Shown piece by piece: positions 35,667 through 44,262 of a stretch of 64,000 bases of DNA; within the stretch, counting starts at the first letter, position 1, and every line of letters begins with the position of its first letter. The stretch covers positions 930,001 to 994,000 of the forward strand of contig NZ_LT906479.1 in the NCBI RefSeq assembly GCF_900187015.1, written 5' to 3'. Below the pieces are notes generated by a model. The model saw nothing but the letters and a program-made list of their open reading frames with translations, made no database searches and had not been told where the DNA came from. The DNA comes from Serratia ficaria (GTDB taxonomy: Bacteria; Pseudomonadota; Gammaproteobacteria; Enterobacterales; Enterobacteriaceae). Position numbers and translations under genes: made by a program.

Positions 35667-36956
35667 TCAGTGGCTTTCTACGCTGGACTGCAGCGACTTG
35701 ATCGGCGTCACCCGCACCTGTTTGATCATATTGTCCTGCACGTCGAGGATCTCCACCTCGTAATGGCCGACGCGCACTCGGGTGCCGACCTGCGGGATCT
35801 CCTCCAGCTCCTCCAGCAACATGCCGTTGATGGTGCGCGCCTCGATGGCCGGCAGGGTCCAGTTGAACGCCTTGTTCAGTTCGCGCACGTTGGCGGTGCC
35901 GTCGATCAACACCGAACCGTCGCTCTGCGGGTTGACCTCTTCCGCCAGCGTCGGTGACATCGAGGTGGTGAAGTCGCCGACGATCTCTTCGAGGATGTCT
36001 TCCACCGTCACCAGCCCCTGAATATCGCCGTACTCGTCGACCACGATGCCGACCTTCTCCTTGTTGCGCTGGAACTTCACCAGCTGCACGTTGAGCGGCG
36101 TACCTTCCGGCACGAAATAGATTTCGTCGGCGGCGCGCAGCAGGTTCTCTTTGTTGAACTCTTTTTTCTCGGTCATCAGGCGGTAGGCCTCGCGCACCCG
36201 CAGCATGCCGATGGCGTCGTCCAGCGAGCTGCGGTACAGCACGATGCGGCCATGCGGCGAGTGGGTGAGCTGGCGCATGATCGATTTCCAGTCGTCGTTG
36301 ACGTCGATGCCGACGATCTCGTTGCGCGGCACCATGATGTCGTCGACCGTCACCTTCTCCAGATCCAGCACCGAAATCAGCATGTCCTGATTGCGGCGTG
36401 AAATCTGCGACTGCGATTCCTTCACGATGGTGCGCAGCTCATCCTTGCTGACGGCGTCGCTGATGCGCACGTTGGTGCGGATGCCAAACAGCCGCAGCAC
36501 CAGGCTGGTGATGCCGTTCAGCAGCCAGACCAGCGGGAACATCACCTTTTGCAGCGGCGCCAGCAGCATACTGCTCGGGAAGGCGATGCGTTCGGGGTAC
36601 AGCGCGGCGAAGGTTTTAGGCAGCACCTCGGCGAACAGCAGCACGGCGAAGGTCAGCACGCCGGTGGCGATCGCCACGCCGAGATCGCCATATAGCCGCA
36701 TGCCGACGATGGTCGCCAGCGCGGAAGCGAGAATATTCACCAGGTTGTTGCCGATCAGCACCAGGCCGATCAGGCGGTCCGGCTTCTGCAGCAGCTTTTC
36801 CACCCGGCGGGCAGAGCGGTTGCCCTGCTTGGACAAGTGGCGCAGCCGATAACGGTTGAGCGTCATCATGCCGGTTTCGGAGGCAGAGAAGTATGCGGAA
36901 ACCACAATCATCACCACCAGGATAACGATCAGGGTCCCTGTCGACACGTGCTCCAA
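35667..36956 (-). CDS. corB: CNNM/CorB-family membrane protein (YfjD)
   Basis: Magnesium-related membrane protein. The 429 residues comprise a DUF21 domain with about four membrane segments (residues 7-150), a CBS pair (about residues 205-330; VDDIMVPRNEIVGIDVNDDW and VGIVVDEYGDIQGLVTVEDILEEIVGD) and a CorC_HlyC domain at the C terminus. Close to E. coli YfjD over its length. It starts at a TTG (36954-36956), supported by the conserved N terminus (M)EHVST; a GTG three codons in is an alternative. ypjD lies 42 bp upstream in the same direction and is probably co-transcribed. Confidence 0.92.
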   Translation of the reverse strand: MEHVSTGTLIVILVVMIVVSAYFSASETGMMTLNRYRLRHLSKQGNRSARRVEKLLQKPDRLIGLVLIGNNLVNILASALATIVGMRLYGDLGVAIATGVLTFAVLLFAEVLPKTFAALYPERIAFPSSMLLAPLQKVMFPLVWLLNGITSLVLRLFGIRTNVRISDAVSKDELRTIVKESQSQISRRNQDMLISVLDLEKVTVDDIMVPRNEIVGIDVNDDWKSIMRQLTHSPHGRIVLYRSSLDDAIGMLRVREAYRLMTEKKEFNKENLLRAADEIYFVPEGTPLNVQLVKFQRNKEKVGIVVDEYGDIQGLVTVEDILEEIVGDFTTSMSPTLAEEVNPQSDGSVLIDGTANVRELNKAFNWTLPAIEARTINGMLLEELEEIPQVGTRVRVGHYEVEILDVQDNMIKQVRVTPIKSLQSSVESH

Positions 36957-36998
36957 CGCGGTATTCCTTATATGAGGGAAAAGATAGCCTGAGGCGGC

Positions 36999-37790
36999 TT
37001 AGCGCACCATCACCTGCTGAATCAGACGGCTGCCGAAGTAGGCGAGCGTCAGCAGGAAGGCACCCACCAAGCTGAACCAGACAACGCGGCGACCGCGCCA
37101 GCCTTCATGATAATGGCCCCACAGCAACACGATATACACGAACCACGCCATGATCGACAGCACGGCTTTGTGCACGTTCTCTTTGCTGAACAGGTTATCC
37201 ATATACAGCAGACCGGTGCACAGGGTGAGCGTCAGCAGCACCACGCCGATCTGGGTGATGTGAAACATTTTGCGCTCGATGCTCATCAGCGGCGGCATAT
37301 CGGCGCTGAAGGTGAGCCTTTTGTTTTTCAACAGGTAATCCAGCCAGGCCAGCTGCAGCGCATACAGCGCGGCGATAATCAGCGTGGCGTAGGAGAACAG
37401 CGCCAGGCCGATATGCACCATCAGCTCCGGGCTGGCCTCCAGGTGGGTGATGAACTCACCGGGCATGAAGCTGGCGAACGCCAGGTTGATCATCGCGAAG
37501 CTGTAGACGATCGGCAGCAGGAACCAGCCGCGATCGCGGGAAGCGACGAAGGTCATTACCGAGCAGATAATCAGGCTGACGATCGAGCCGATATTCAGCA
37601 GGCTGAGGTTCTGCCCGGCGCTGACGTCAAAGATGCGCTGCTGCAGCGCGATGGCGTGGCAGATCAGCGCCACCACCGCCGAGACGAGGGCAAGCCGACG
37701 GTATGCGCTGTTCTTCCGCAACAAGCTGGGAATGATCAGTCCAAGGCTGAGCAGGTAGGCCATCAAAGCGACAATGGAGAAAACTGGCAT
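36999..37790 (-). CDS. ypjD: Inner-membrane protein YpjD (cytochrome c assembly-like)
   Basis: A 263-residue membrane protein with about eight hydrophobic segments. It resembles the CcsA/CcmC fold; the stretch SYATLIIAALYALQLAWLDYLLKNK and the histidines and tryptophans in LLWGHYHEGWRGRRVVWF are typical. Function is not settled. The start at 37790 gives MPVFSIVALMAYLLSLGL, as in E. coli; the longer frame runs into the ffh upstream region and is discarded. It is divergent from ffh. Confidence 0.92.
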   Translation of the reverse strand: MPVFSIVALMAYLLSLGLIIPSLLRKNSAYRRLALVSAVVALICHAIALQQRIFDVSAGQNLSLLNIGSIVSLIICSVMTFVASRDRGWFLLPIVYSFAMINLAFASFMPGEFITHLEASPELMVHIGLALFSYATLIIAALYALQLAWLDYLLKNKRLTFSADMPPLMSIERKMFHITQIGVVLLTLTLCTGLLYMDNLFSKENVHKAVLSIMAWFVYIVLLWGHYHEGWRGRRVVWFSLVGAFLLTLAYFGSRLIQQVMVR

Positions 37791-37959
37791 AGCGTTTAAT
37801 TTTGCTTCGGCGTGGTTAATTGGATGGTCAGTATAGCGTTGTGCGCGCCCCACTCCAACCGATCTCCAACGCTGAGGCAGAGATCCGCGCCGCTTCGTGT
37901 TATAATCGCCGCAATTGTGTCGCCAGTGCGGCCTGTCATTACACGTTGAGCATGAGACG

Positions 37960-39321
37960 ATGTTTGAAAATTTAACCGATCGATTGTCGCGCACCCTGCG
38001 CAATATCAGCGGCCGTGGGCGGCTGACCGAAGAGAATATCAAGGAAACCCTGCGTGAAGTGCGCATGGCGTTGCTGGAAGCGGACGTTGCGCTGCCGGTG
38101 GTTCGCGACTTCATCAACCGCGTCAAAGAAAGCGCGGTTGGCCATGAAGTCAACAAGAGCCTGACGCCGGGGCAGGAATTCGTCAAAATCGTCAAGAGCG
38201 AGCTGATTGCCGCGATGGGCGAAGTGAACACCGAGCTGAACCTGGCGGCCCAGCCGCCGGCGGTGGTGCTGATGGCGGGCCTGCAGGGCGCCGGTAAAAC
38301 CACCAGCGTGGCGAAGCTCGGCAAGTTCCTGAAAGAAAAACAGAAGAAAAAAGTGTTGGTGGTGTCGGCGGACGTTTACCGCCCGGCGGCGATCCGCCAG
38401 CTGGAGACGCTGGCGGAAGGCGTCGGCATCGATTTCTTCCCGTCTGACGTCAAAGAAAAGCCGATCGACATCGTCAACCGCGCGCTGCAGCAGGCCAGGC
38501 TGAAGTTCTACGACGTGCTGATCGTCGATACCGCCGGCCGCCTGCACGTTGACGAAGCGATGATGGACGAGATCAAGCAGGTGCACGCGGCGATCAAGCC
38601 GGTGGAAACCCTGTTTGTGGTCGACGCCATGACCGGCCAGGACGCCGCCAATACCGCAAAAGCCTTTAACGAAGCGCTGCCGCTGACCGGCGTGGTGCTG
38701 ACCAAGGTCGACGGCGACGCGCGCGGCGGCGCCGCGCTGTCCATCCGCCACATCACCGGCAAGCCGATCAAGTTCCTCGGCGTGGGAGAGAAGACCGACG
38801 CGCTGGAGCCGTTCCACCCGGACCGCGTGGCATCGCGCATCCTGGGCATGGGCGACGTGCTGTCGCTGATTGAAGATATCGAAAGCAAAGTCGACCGCGA
38901 GCAGGCGGAGAAACTGGCCAACAAGCTGAAGAAGGGCGACGGTTTCGACCTGACCGACTTCCTCGAGCAGCTGAAGCAGATGCGCAACATGGGCGGCATG
39001 GCCAGCATGTTGAGCAAGCTGCCCGGCGCGGGCCAACTGCCTGACAACGTGAAGTCGCAGATGGACGATAAGGTACTGGTGCGCATGGAGGCCATCATCA
39101 ACTCGATGACGCTGAAAGAGCGCGCCAAGCCGGAAATCATCAAGGGGTCGCGCAAGCGCCGCATCGCGATGGGTTCCGGCATGCAGGTGCAGGACGTCAA
39201 CCGCTTGCTGAAGCAGTTTGACGAAATGCAACGCATGATGAAGAAGATGAAAAAAGGCGGTATGGCGAAGATGATGCGCGGCATGAAGGGTATGATGCCG
39301 CCGGGCTTCCCGGGCCGCTGA
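37960..39321 (+). CDS. ffh: Signal recognition particle protein Ffh
   Basis: Binds 4.5S RNA and signal sequences and targets membrane proteins to FtsY and SecYEG. The 453 residues match E. coli exactly in length: N domain, G domain with GLQGAGKTTSVAKLG (about residues 102-116), DTAGRL and TKVDGDARGGA, and a methionine-rich M domain (MQRMMKKMKKGGMAKMMRGMKGMMPPGF). The start ATG at 37960 is chosen from the family N terminus MFENLTDRLS. Confidence 0.98.
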   Translation: MFENLTDRLSRTLRNISGRGRLTEENIKETLREVRMALLEADVALPVVRDFINRVKESAVGHEVNKSLTPGQEFVKIVKSELIAAMGEVNTELNLAAQPPAVVLMAGLQGAGKTTSVAKLGKFLKEKQKKKVLVVSADVYRPAAIRQLETLAEGVGIDFFPSDVKEKPIDIVNRALQQARLKFYDVLIVDTAGRLHVDEAMMDEIKQVHAAIKPVETLFVVDAMTGQDAANTAKAFNEALPLTGVVLTKVDGDARGGAALSIRHITGKPIKFLGVGEKTDALEPFHPDRVASRILGMGDVLSLIEDIESKVDREQAEKLANKLKKGDGFDLTDFLEQLKQMRNMGGMASMLSKLPGAGQLPDNVKSQMDDKVLVRMEAIINSMTLKERAKPEIIKGSRKRRIAMGSGMQVQDVNRLLKQFDEMQRMMKKMKKGGMAKMMRGMKGMMPPGFPGR

Positions 39322-39481
39322 CAGGCGCACGCACCCTGAGTGCGAGCGCGTTCAGCATTTGCCGTTCGCGGTGAAAACCGCCCGAAATTTGACTGGCTGC
39401 AAAAGTTGTCCGTCGCGATCTACGCTTTAGATTGCTTTTTGCGCCAAAATGAGTAAAATTTTCGGGCTTTTTATATTGCAA

Positions 39482-39516
39482 CCGGGCCCCGTCCCTCAAT
39501 GGGGCCCGGCTGTTTT
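39482..39516 (+). terminator. Hairpin in the ffh-rpsP spacer
   Basis: CCGGGCCCC (39482-39490) / GGGGCCCGG (39501-39509), followed by CTGTTTTATT. It lies 26 bp before the rpsP start. It could end ffh transcripts or attenuate the ribosomal operon. Confidence 0.65.
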
Positions 39517-39535
39517 ATTAACTAAAGAGGATGTT

Positions 39536-39784
39536 ATGGTAACAATTCGTTTGGCACGTGGCGGCGCTAAAAAGCGTCCGTTCTATCAAGTAGTAGTGAC
39601 CGACAGCCGCAACGCTCGTGATGGTCGTTTCATCGAGCGCGTAGGCTTCTTCAACCCGATCGCATCTGGTCAGGCTGAAGCACTGCGTCTGGACCTGGAC
39701 CGCATCGAACATTGGGTCGGTCTGGGTGCAACCGTTTCTGATCGCGTTCACGCGCTGATCAAAGACGCCAAGAAAGCAGCTTAA
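39536..39784 (+). CDS. rpsP: 30S ribosomal protein S16
   Basis: 82 residues, the same as in E. coli, starting [41 protein letters not shown], the S16 signature. It helps assemble the 16S body domain. First gene of rpsP-rimM-trmD-rplS. A TAAAGAGG site precedes the ATG at 39536. Confidence 0.98.
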   Translation: MVTIRLARGGAKKRPFYQVVVTDSRNARDGRFIERVGFFNPIASGQAEALRLDLDRIEHWVGLGATVSDRVHALIKDAKKAA

Positions 39785-39802
39785 TCTGTCGCGGTGGTGG
39801 CA

Positions 39803-40351
39803 ATGAGCAAGCAACTCAAACCGGTAGCACCTAAGCAGCCGATCGTACTCGGTAAAATGGGGTCTACTTACGGCATTCGTGGTTGGCTCAGAGTGTTTTC
39901 ATCCACCGAGAACGCCGAAAGCATTTTTGACTATCAGCCCTGGTTTATCCAGCAGGCGGGTCAGTGGCAGCTTGTCGAGTTGGAAGACTGGAAGCGCCAC
40001 AGTCAGGATCTGATCATCAAGGTCAAAGGCATTGACGATCGGGACGCGGCGAATCTGCTGACTAATCGCGAGATTATGGTGGATTCTGAGCAACTTCCTC
40101 CGCTGGAGGGTGATGATTACTACTGGAAAGACCTTATGGGCTGCCAGGTAGTCACCACCACCGGCTACGAACTGGGTAAAGTCGTCGATATGATGGAAAC
40201 CGGTTCGAACGATGTGATGGTTGTGAAAGCGAACCTGAAAGATGCGTTCGGCATGAAGGAGCGGTTGATTCCGTTTCTTCATGGGCAGGTTATCAAGAAA
40301 GTCGATCTCGCTGCTCGAGTTATCGAAGCAGATTGGGATCCTGGTTTTTGA
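39803..40351 (+). CDS. rimM: 16S rRNA processing protein RimM
   Basis: Assists maturation of the 30S head and binds S19. The 182-residue protein has the N-terminal RimM barrel ([22 protein letters not shown]) and a PRC-barrel C-terminal half ([39 protein letters not shown]). The ATG at 39803 is conserved; the upstream GTG at 39794 is not. The operon position after rpsP is standard. Confidence 0.97.
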   Translation: MSKQLKPVAPKQPIVLGKMGSTYGIRGWLRVFSSTENAESIFDYQPWFIQQAGQWQLVELEDWKRHSQDLIIKVKGIDDRDAANLLTNREIMVDSEQLPPLEGDDYYWKDLMGCQVVTTTGYELGKVVDMMETGSNDVMVVKANLKDAFGMKERLIPFLHGQVIKKVDLAARVIEADWDPGF

Positions 40352-40403
40352 TCTCCGGATCAGACGGTCGAAGCAAGTGGAATAACAGTATGGGGATTGG
40401 CTT

Positions 40404-41171
40404 GTGTTCATTGGTATTGTAAGCCTGTTTCCCGAGATGTTCCGCGCAATCACCGATTACGGAGTGACGGGCCGGGCAGTAAAAAATGGCCTGCTGAGCG
40501 TGCAGTGTTGGAGTCCGCGTGACTTCACCTACGACCGGCATCGTACCGTGGACGATCGCCCATACGGCGGCGGCCCGGGAATGCTGATGATGGTGCAACC
40601 CTTGCGGGAAGCCATTCATGCAGCGAAAGCAGCGGCAGGCGAGGGAGCAAAGGTGATTTATCTGTCACCTCAGGGGCGCAAGCTGGATCAAACCGGCGTG
40701 TGCGAACTGGCGACCCATCAGAAGATGATTCTGGTGTGCGGTCGCTACGAAGGGATAGACGAGCGCGTGATCCAAACCGAAATTGACGAAGAATGGTCAA
40801 TCGGCGATTACGTTCTCAGCGGCGGGGAACTGCCGGCGATGACCCTGATTGATTCAGTCGCCCGATTCATACCGGGTGTGCTGGGCCATCAGGCCTCAGC
40901 GGAAGAAGATTCTTTCGCCGACGGATTGCTGGACTGCCCGCACTATACCCGCCCCGAGGTGTTGGAAGGGATGGAGGTTCCGCCGGTTCTGCTGTCGGGC
41001 AACCATGCCGAGATACGTCGCTGGCGCTTAAAGCAGTCGCTGGGCCGTACCTGGCTTAGAAGACCTGAACTTCTAGAAAGCCTAGCTCTGACTGACGAGC
41101 AAGCGGTGTTGCTGGCTGAGTTCCAACGGGAACATCAGGCCAGGCAACAGGACTATGAAGGGAACGTCTGA
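40404..41171 (+). CDS. trmD: tRNA (guanine-N1-)-methyltransferase TrmD
   Basis: Methylates G37 of tRNAs with G36 next to the anticodon and prevents +1 frameshifting. The 255 residues include the SAM trefoil-knot motifs [26 protein letters not shown] and [15 protein letters not shown], and the catalytic Asp in [19 protein letters not shown]. It starts at GTG 40404. E. coli has low trmD expression relative to its operon neighbours; the GTG start and weak ribosome-binding site here fit that. Confidence 0.97.
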   Translation: MFIGIVSLFPEMFRAITDYGVTGRAVKNGLLSVQCWSPRDFTYDRHRTVDDRPYGGGPGMLMMVQPLREAIHAAKAAAGEGAKVIYLSPQGRKLDQTGVCELATHQKMILVCGRYEGIDERVIQTEIDEEWSIGDYVLSGGELPAMTLIDSVARFIPGVLGHQASAEEDSFADGLLDCPHYTRPEVLEGMEVPPVLLSGNHAEIRRWRLKQSLGRTWLRRPELLESLALTDEQAVLLAEFQREHQARQQDYEGNV

Positions 41172-41205
41172 CATCAGACGAGACCGATATAATCAGTTTA
41201 CCTAG

Positions 41206-41577
<372 letters not shown>

Positions 41578-41604
41578 CGCTGCATCCAAAAGTTAATAGC
41601 TATG

Positions 41605-41637
41605 AAGGGGTTGGCATTACGCCAACCCCTTTTTTTT
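41605..41637 (+). terminator. Terminator of the rpsP-rplS operon
   Basis: AAGGGGTTGGC (41605-41615) / GCCAACCCCTT (41621-41631) with a 5-base loop and a run of eight T. Confidence 0.95.
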
Positions 41638-41674
41638 ATGCCCTGAAACCCAGAGGGCCATCTGGCGATGGGCA

Positions 41675-41698
41675 TAAAAAAGCCCGCTGGCGCAGGCT
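41675..41698 (-). terminator. Terminator of the nuc operon
   Basis: Minus strand AGCCTGC-GCCA-GCGGGCT (41681-41698) followed by six T. It lies just beyond the nucC stop. Confidence 0.8.
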
Positions 41699-41706
41699 CT
41701 TTTCGC

Positions 41707-41925
41707 TTACAGCGCCGCGGCGCGCTGCTTGCTTTTCTCCGGGTGCGGCTGCGCCGGAATGATGTCCCCCGGTTTGACTATCACCCGCGCGACGGACTCG
41801 TGCGTGGCGAAAGTGCAGCTGCAGTTAATGTTCTGGCATTGATGATAGCGTTCCTTGGTCGATTCGCTCAGGTAGCGGCTGGAGCGAGTATGGGCCACGT
41901 TACCGCAGAGTGGACAGTGCATCAT
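41707..41925 (-). CDS. nucC: Ogr/Delta-family zinc-finger transcription activator NucC
   Basis: A 72-residue activator of phage P2 Ogr type; P2 Ogr also has 72 residues. The zinc ligands are CPLC (Cys4, Cys7) and CQNINC (Cys30, Cys35), and TKERYHQCQNINCSCTFATHESVARVIVKPG is the family core. In S. marcescens an Ogr homologue from a cryptic prophage, NucC, is known to activate the extracellular nuclease gene and bacteriocin 28b; gene order and LexA control here match that operon, so the name is assigned from memory of that work. The start uses the first of two adjacent ATG codons (41923-41925). The gene ends the operon, 70 bp after nucD. Confidence 0.85.
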   Translation of the reverse strand: MMHCPLCGNVAHTRSSRYLSESTKERYHQCQNINCSCTFATHESVARVIVKPGDIIPAQPHPEKSKQRAAAL

Positions 41926-41995
41926 AAAAACCCCCTTGAACAAAGTAAGTGAAAGTTGGCTTGGCATGGGCCGAAGTGAAACGCTGCGTTCATCG

Positions 41996-42511
41996 TCATG
42001 TGGCCTCGATGCCTTTCAGGCACAGTGCGCGTTCCGTTGCACGTCGTCGCTCCAGTCCCTTGTTGGTCTTGCCCTTGACATAAACCCAGCGTGGCAACTG
42101 GTCGCAGGCTTGCCGCCATTGATGTTGCCGAAGAAAGTAAACCAGCGTAGAGCCGCAGGCGGCTTTGACGCCGACGTTGAAGGCAAAGGCGATAATCGCA
42201 TCATAGGTCTCCTGCGGGAGATCCGGCGGCAGGCAGGCGGCCATACCGCGCTCGGTGCGCCGAACGTCAGCCACTAAGTCCGCCGCGGCTCGATGTTCAT
42301 TGATGATGGCACCCGGCACCACGCCGGCGGTATGGCCTATGCCCTGAGTCCATATGCCGGCGCTGCACTGATAGGGCGAAAGCTGGCATCCTTCCAGATC
42401 GGCGATCAGCCTGAGGCCGGCCTCTGAGGTTTTCAGCTCTGCGGCCTGCGGCAGCAGCATGGCTATCGCCAGCACGGCGGCGATGCTGCAGCGTTTAGCG
42501 ATTGCACTCAT
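41996..42511 (-). CDS. nucD: Phage-type lysozyme (SAR endolysin), NucD
   Basis: A 171-residue glycoside hydrolase family 24 muramidase. The catalytic pattern Glu-8-Cys-5-Thr is present as Glu40, Cys49, Thr55 (EGCQLSPYQCSAGIWT), the arrangement of the P21-like endolysins in which Cys can replace Asp. The N terminus is weakly hydrophobic with many Ala residues (about 8-24), fitting a signal-anchor-release segment that keeps the enzyme inactive until the membrane depolarises. It overlaps the holin gene by 17 bp. Matches the nucD position in the S. marcescens nuc operon. Confidence 0.85.
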   Translation of the reverse strand: MSAIAKRCSIAAVLAIAMLLPQAAELKTSEAGLRLIADLEGCQLSPYQCSAGIWTQGIGHTAGVVPGAIINEHRAAADLVADVRRTERGMAACLPPDLPQETYDAIIAFAFNVGVKAACGSTLVYFLRQHQWRQACDQLPRWVYVKGKTNKGLERRRATERALCLKGIEAT

Positions 42512-42716
42512 CGTAGATCCTCCCCCGTGATGCCGCGTCGCGCTCGATGGCCTTCAATACCTGCAGGCTTTTGCGCCGGTAATACCAGTTCACCAGGAAG
42601 GTGCCGATACCTACCGCTGCGCCTACCAGAAAGGCGATATCCTGGGGTGAAAGCTTGCCCAGCCAGGCGAGAAACAACGCCATGGCATAGGTGATAAATG
42701 AGGTGATCTTCTCCAT
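42495..42716 (-). CDS. nucE: Phage class II holin, NucE
   Basis: A 73-residue membrane protein with two hydrophobic segments (about residues 7-20 and 26-44) and a charged C-terminal tail, like the phage P21 S holin family (LGKLSPQDIAFLVGAAVGIGTFLVNWYYRRK). It would depolarise the membrane and release the SAR endolysin encoded next. An AGGAT site precedes the ATG, and the gene sits behind the SOS promoter. The lysis pair is complete, so it could serve to release bacteriocin or nuclease. Confidence 0.85.
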   Translation of the reverse strand: MEKITSFITYAMALFLAWLGKLSPQDIAFLVGAAVGIGTFLVNWYYRRKSLQVLKAIERDAASRGRIYDECNR

Positions 42717-42719
42717 GGC

Positions 42720-42812
42720 TTATCCTCGCTCTTCTCTGCCCTGCGCCGGATCCTGGCGCGCGGCATCGATAAGGTACGGAGCTGCAGGTCCTGTGATATT
42801 TGAATTTTTCAT
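42720..42812 (-). CDS. Possible 30-residue leader peptide of the nuc operon
   Basis: A short frame between the SOS promoter and nucE: MKNSNITGPAAPYLIDAARQ and 10 further residues. AGGA lies 7 bases before the ATG, and the stop is 3 bp before the nucE start, so the nucE ribosome-binding site is inside this frame. No family resemblance; it may be a translational coupler or not real. Confidence 0.35.
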   Translation of the reverse strand: MKNSNITGPAAPYLIDAARQDPAQGREERG

Positions 42813-42829
42813 GCTCCGATCCTGTGCAA

Positions 42830-42857
42830 TAATTACTGTATATGCATACAGTATTAA
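42830..42857 (-). promoter_or_regulatory. SOS promoter and LexA operator of the nuc operon
   Basis: On the minus strand, -35 TTAATA (42852-42857) and -10 TAATTA (42830-42835) enclose exactly 16 bp: CTGTATGCATATACAG (42836-42851), a near-perfect LexA box. This is the same geometry as the recA promoter at 24843-24870. Confidence 0.88.
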
Positions 42858-42927
42858 GCTATTTGCTAAAGTCGTCAATAGCGCGATGAATATTTTTAGC
42901 AAATTGTACAATTGGTCGACTGGGGCA

Positions 42928-42954
42928 TAAAAAAAGCCCATCTATGATGGGCTT
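42928..42954 (-). terminator. ydiY terminator
   Basis: Minus strand AAGCCCATC-ATA-GATGGGCTT (42934-42954) followed by a T run. It separates ydiY from the nuc operon reading the same way. Confidence 0.9.
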
Positions 42955-42977
42955 ACAGAAAAGGCGAGGAAGGGGGC

Positions 42978-43742
42978 CTACAGGCCGTAGACCAGCGTTA
43001 CCGAGGTGGTGGTATCGGTGTTCTTTGGCGCCGAGGCCGGCGGTTTGCTGTTGTAGGTCACGGTGTAGGCCACGCGCAGCGAGAATTTATCGTTAATCGC
43101 CACGTTCAGGGCGCTTTCCGAGTTCAGCGTGGTTTCTTCGTTCGCCAGCGCGGAGACGCCCTGGATAAACTTGGTGTTGTCAGTCAGCTGATAGGAATAG
43201 TTGGCCGCGCCGTAGGCCAGCGCTTTGGTGGCGCGACCGCCGCCATGGTATTCGTCATGACGCACGCCGGGACCCAATTCCACCCGCAGATCGCTGAGCG
43301 GCCCGTTGAGGATCTGGCGACCGTAACCGCCGGTCAGCGTGGAGCGTGAATCGTAACCGTTGAAGCGATCGCTCAGCCAGCTGGCCTGGCCAAACAGATA
43401 GTTGCGGTCGGTCAGGTTGTAGCGGGTACGGCCGCCGGCCTGGTATTTTTCGGATGAGCGCACGTTGGAGGAGGTGGTGTTGTTGGCCGCCCCCCACAGG
43501 CTGTACGCCGCGTCGCTGTTGAACCAGGTCATGTTGGTGTTGGCCAGCAAGGTAGAGCTTTGCGAGTTGCCGGACTGGGCGTTGTAACCCGCTTGAACGT
43601 TGCCTTCAAACGGCTTCTTGGCGGTGGCCGGATCGTCCATCGCGGTGAAAAGCGTATTGTCGGCAAAGGCTGAAACACTGGTGATGGTCGTTAAGCAGCA
43701 AATATACAGCGGAATAGCGCGACGAGCGCGTAAAGAGAGCAT
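42978..43742 (-). CDS. ydiY: Outer-membrane DUF481 protein YdiY
   Basis: A 254-residue precursor with an N-terminal signal peptide (cleavage probably after SVSAFA, about residue 27). The beta-barrel-like body is close to E. coli YdiY, a protein reported as acid-inducible: TAMDDPATAKKPFEGNVQAGYNAQSGNSQSS, YLFGQASWLSDRFNGYDSRSTLTGGYGRQ, and a terminal aromatic strand ending VTLVYGL. Many alternating aromatic/polar strands suggest a small porin or adhesin-like barrel. The gene stands alone, with its own terminator. Confidence 0.88.
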   Translation of the reverse strand: MLSLRARRAIPLYICCLTTITSVSAFADNTLFTAMDDPATAKKPFEGNVQAGYNAQSGNSQSSTLLANTNMTWFNSDAAYSLWGAANNTTSSNVRSSEKYQAGGRTRYNLTDRNYLFGQASWLSDRFNGYDSRSTLTGGYGRQILNGPLSDLRVELGPGVRHDEYHGGGRATKALAYGAANYSYQLTDNTKFIQGVSALANEETTLNSESALNVAINDKFSLRVAYTVTYNSKPPASAPKNTDTTTSVTLVYGL

Positions 43743-43970
43743 TTTGGATCCAGTTGTTAGGGGTGGTTATAGGTGATGACGGTCACATTATATCGATTCG
43801 CCTCTGGGACAAAAATAGCCTCCATTAGCTTAAGTTTTTAATTTCATCACCTTACTTATTCACTTTTCTTCTACTTAATTAATCGCTTCCCGCGGCATAT
43901 CATGCTGAGTGCCCTGAGTGTTATTCCGGACATTGCGGCCGGCTGGCATTCTCTGTGGGGAGGGCGGCGA

Positions 43971-44000
43971 TGTAAAATTTATTGTACAATTTAGTTTACG
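43971..44000. promoter_or_regulatory. Tandem TyrR-like boxes
   Basis: TGTAAA-ATTTAT-TGTACA (43971-43988) and TGTACA-ATTTAG-TTTACG (43983-44000) share a half-site. Against the TyrR box TGTAAA-N6-TTTACA they carry 1 and 2 mismatches. They lie about 263 bp before aroF, a gene known to be TyrR-repressed in E. coli. Confidence 0.6.
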
Positions 44001-44145
44001 GATTTGAGTGCGATTACCCGCAAGGATCAAAACGGCAAGGAGAGGGTGTCTTGGGCGGAGGTGAGGGTTTATTTTGTTTAATATCAATCAATTGATTTAA
44101 TTTCTCCTCTGCATGAAACGAGGTTTTAGCCTGCGTAATCAAGAG

Positions 44146-44163
44146 GGTAATTTTTTATTTACG
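44146..44163. promoter_or_regulatory. Candidate promoter-proximal TyrR box of aroF
   Basis: GGTAAT-TTTTTA-TTTACG ends 9 bp before the proposed -35 of aroF. It matches the right half of the TyrR box well and the left half weakly. Confidence 0.4.
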
Positions 44164-44262
44164 CATATCGGATTGAAAACTTTACATCGCATGGTAAGGT
44201 AGAGCCCTGAAACGCTCAATGTTCCATTTCAACGCATAACGGCAAACGACAGGAATAGCATC

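Larger units (their letters stand above)
43743..44262. other. Divergent control region of ydiY and aroF
   Basis: About 520 bp, AT-rich and without a credible gene. It holds TyrR-like boxes (listed separately) and a possible aroF promoter, TTGAAA (44173-44178) and TAAGGT (44195-44200) with 16-bp spacing. Confidence 0.55.

Noticed and set aside
41707..42716. Assignment of the lysis genes to the chiWXYZ chitinase-secretion cassette
   Set aside because: chiWXYZ uses an L-Ala-D-Glu endopeptidase; here the enzyme is a GH24 lysozyme with an Ogr gene and a LexA box, which fits nucEDC.
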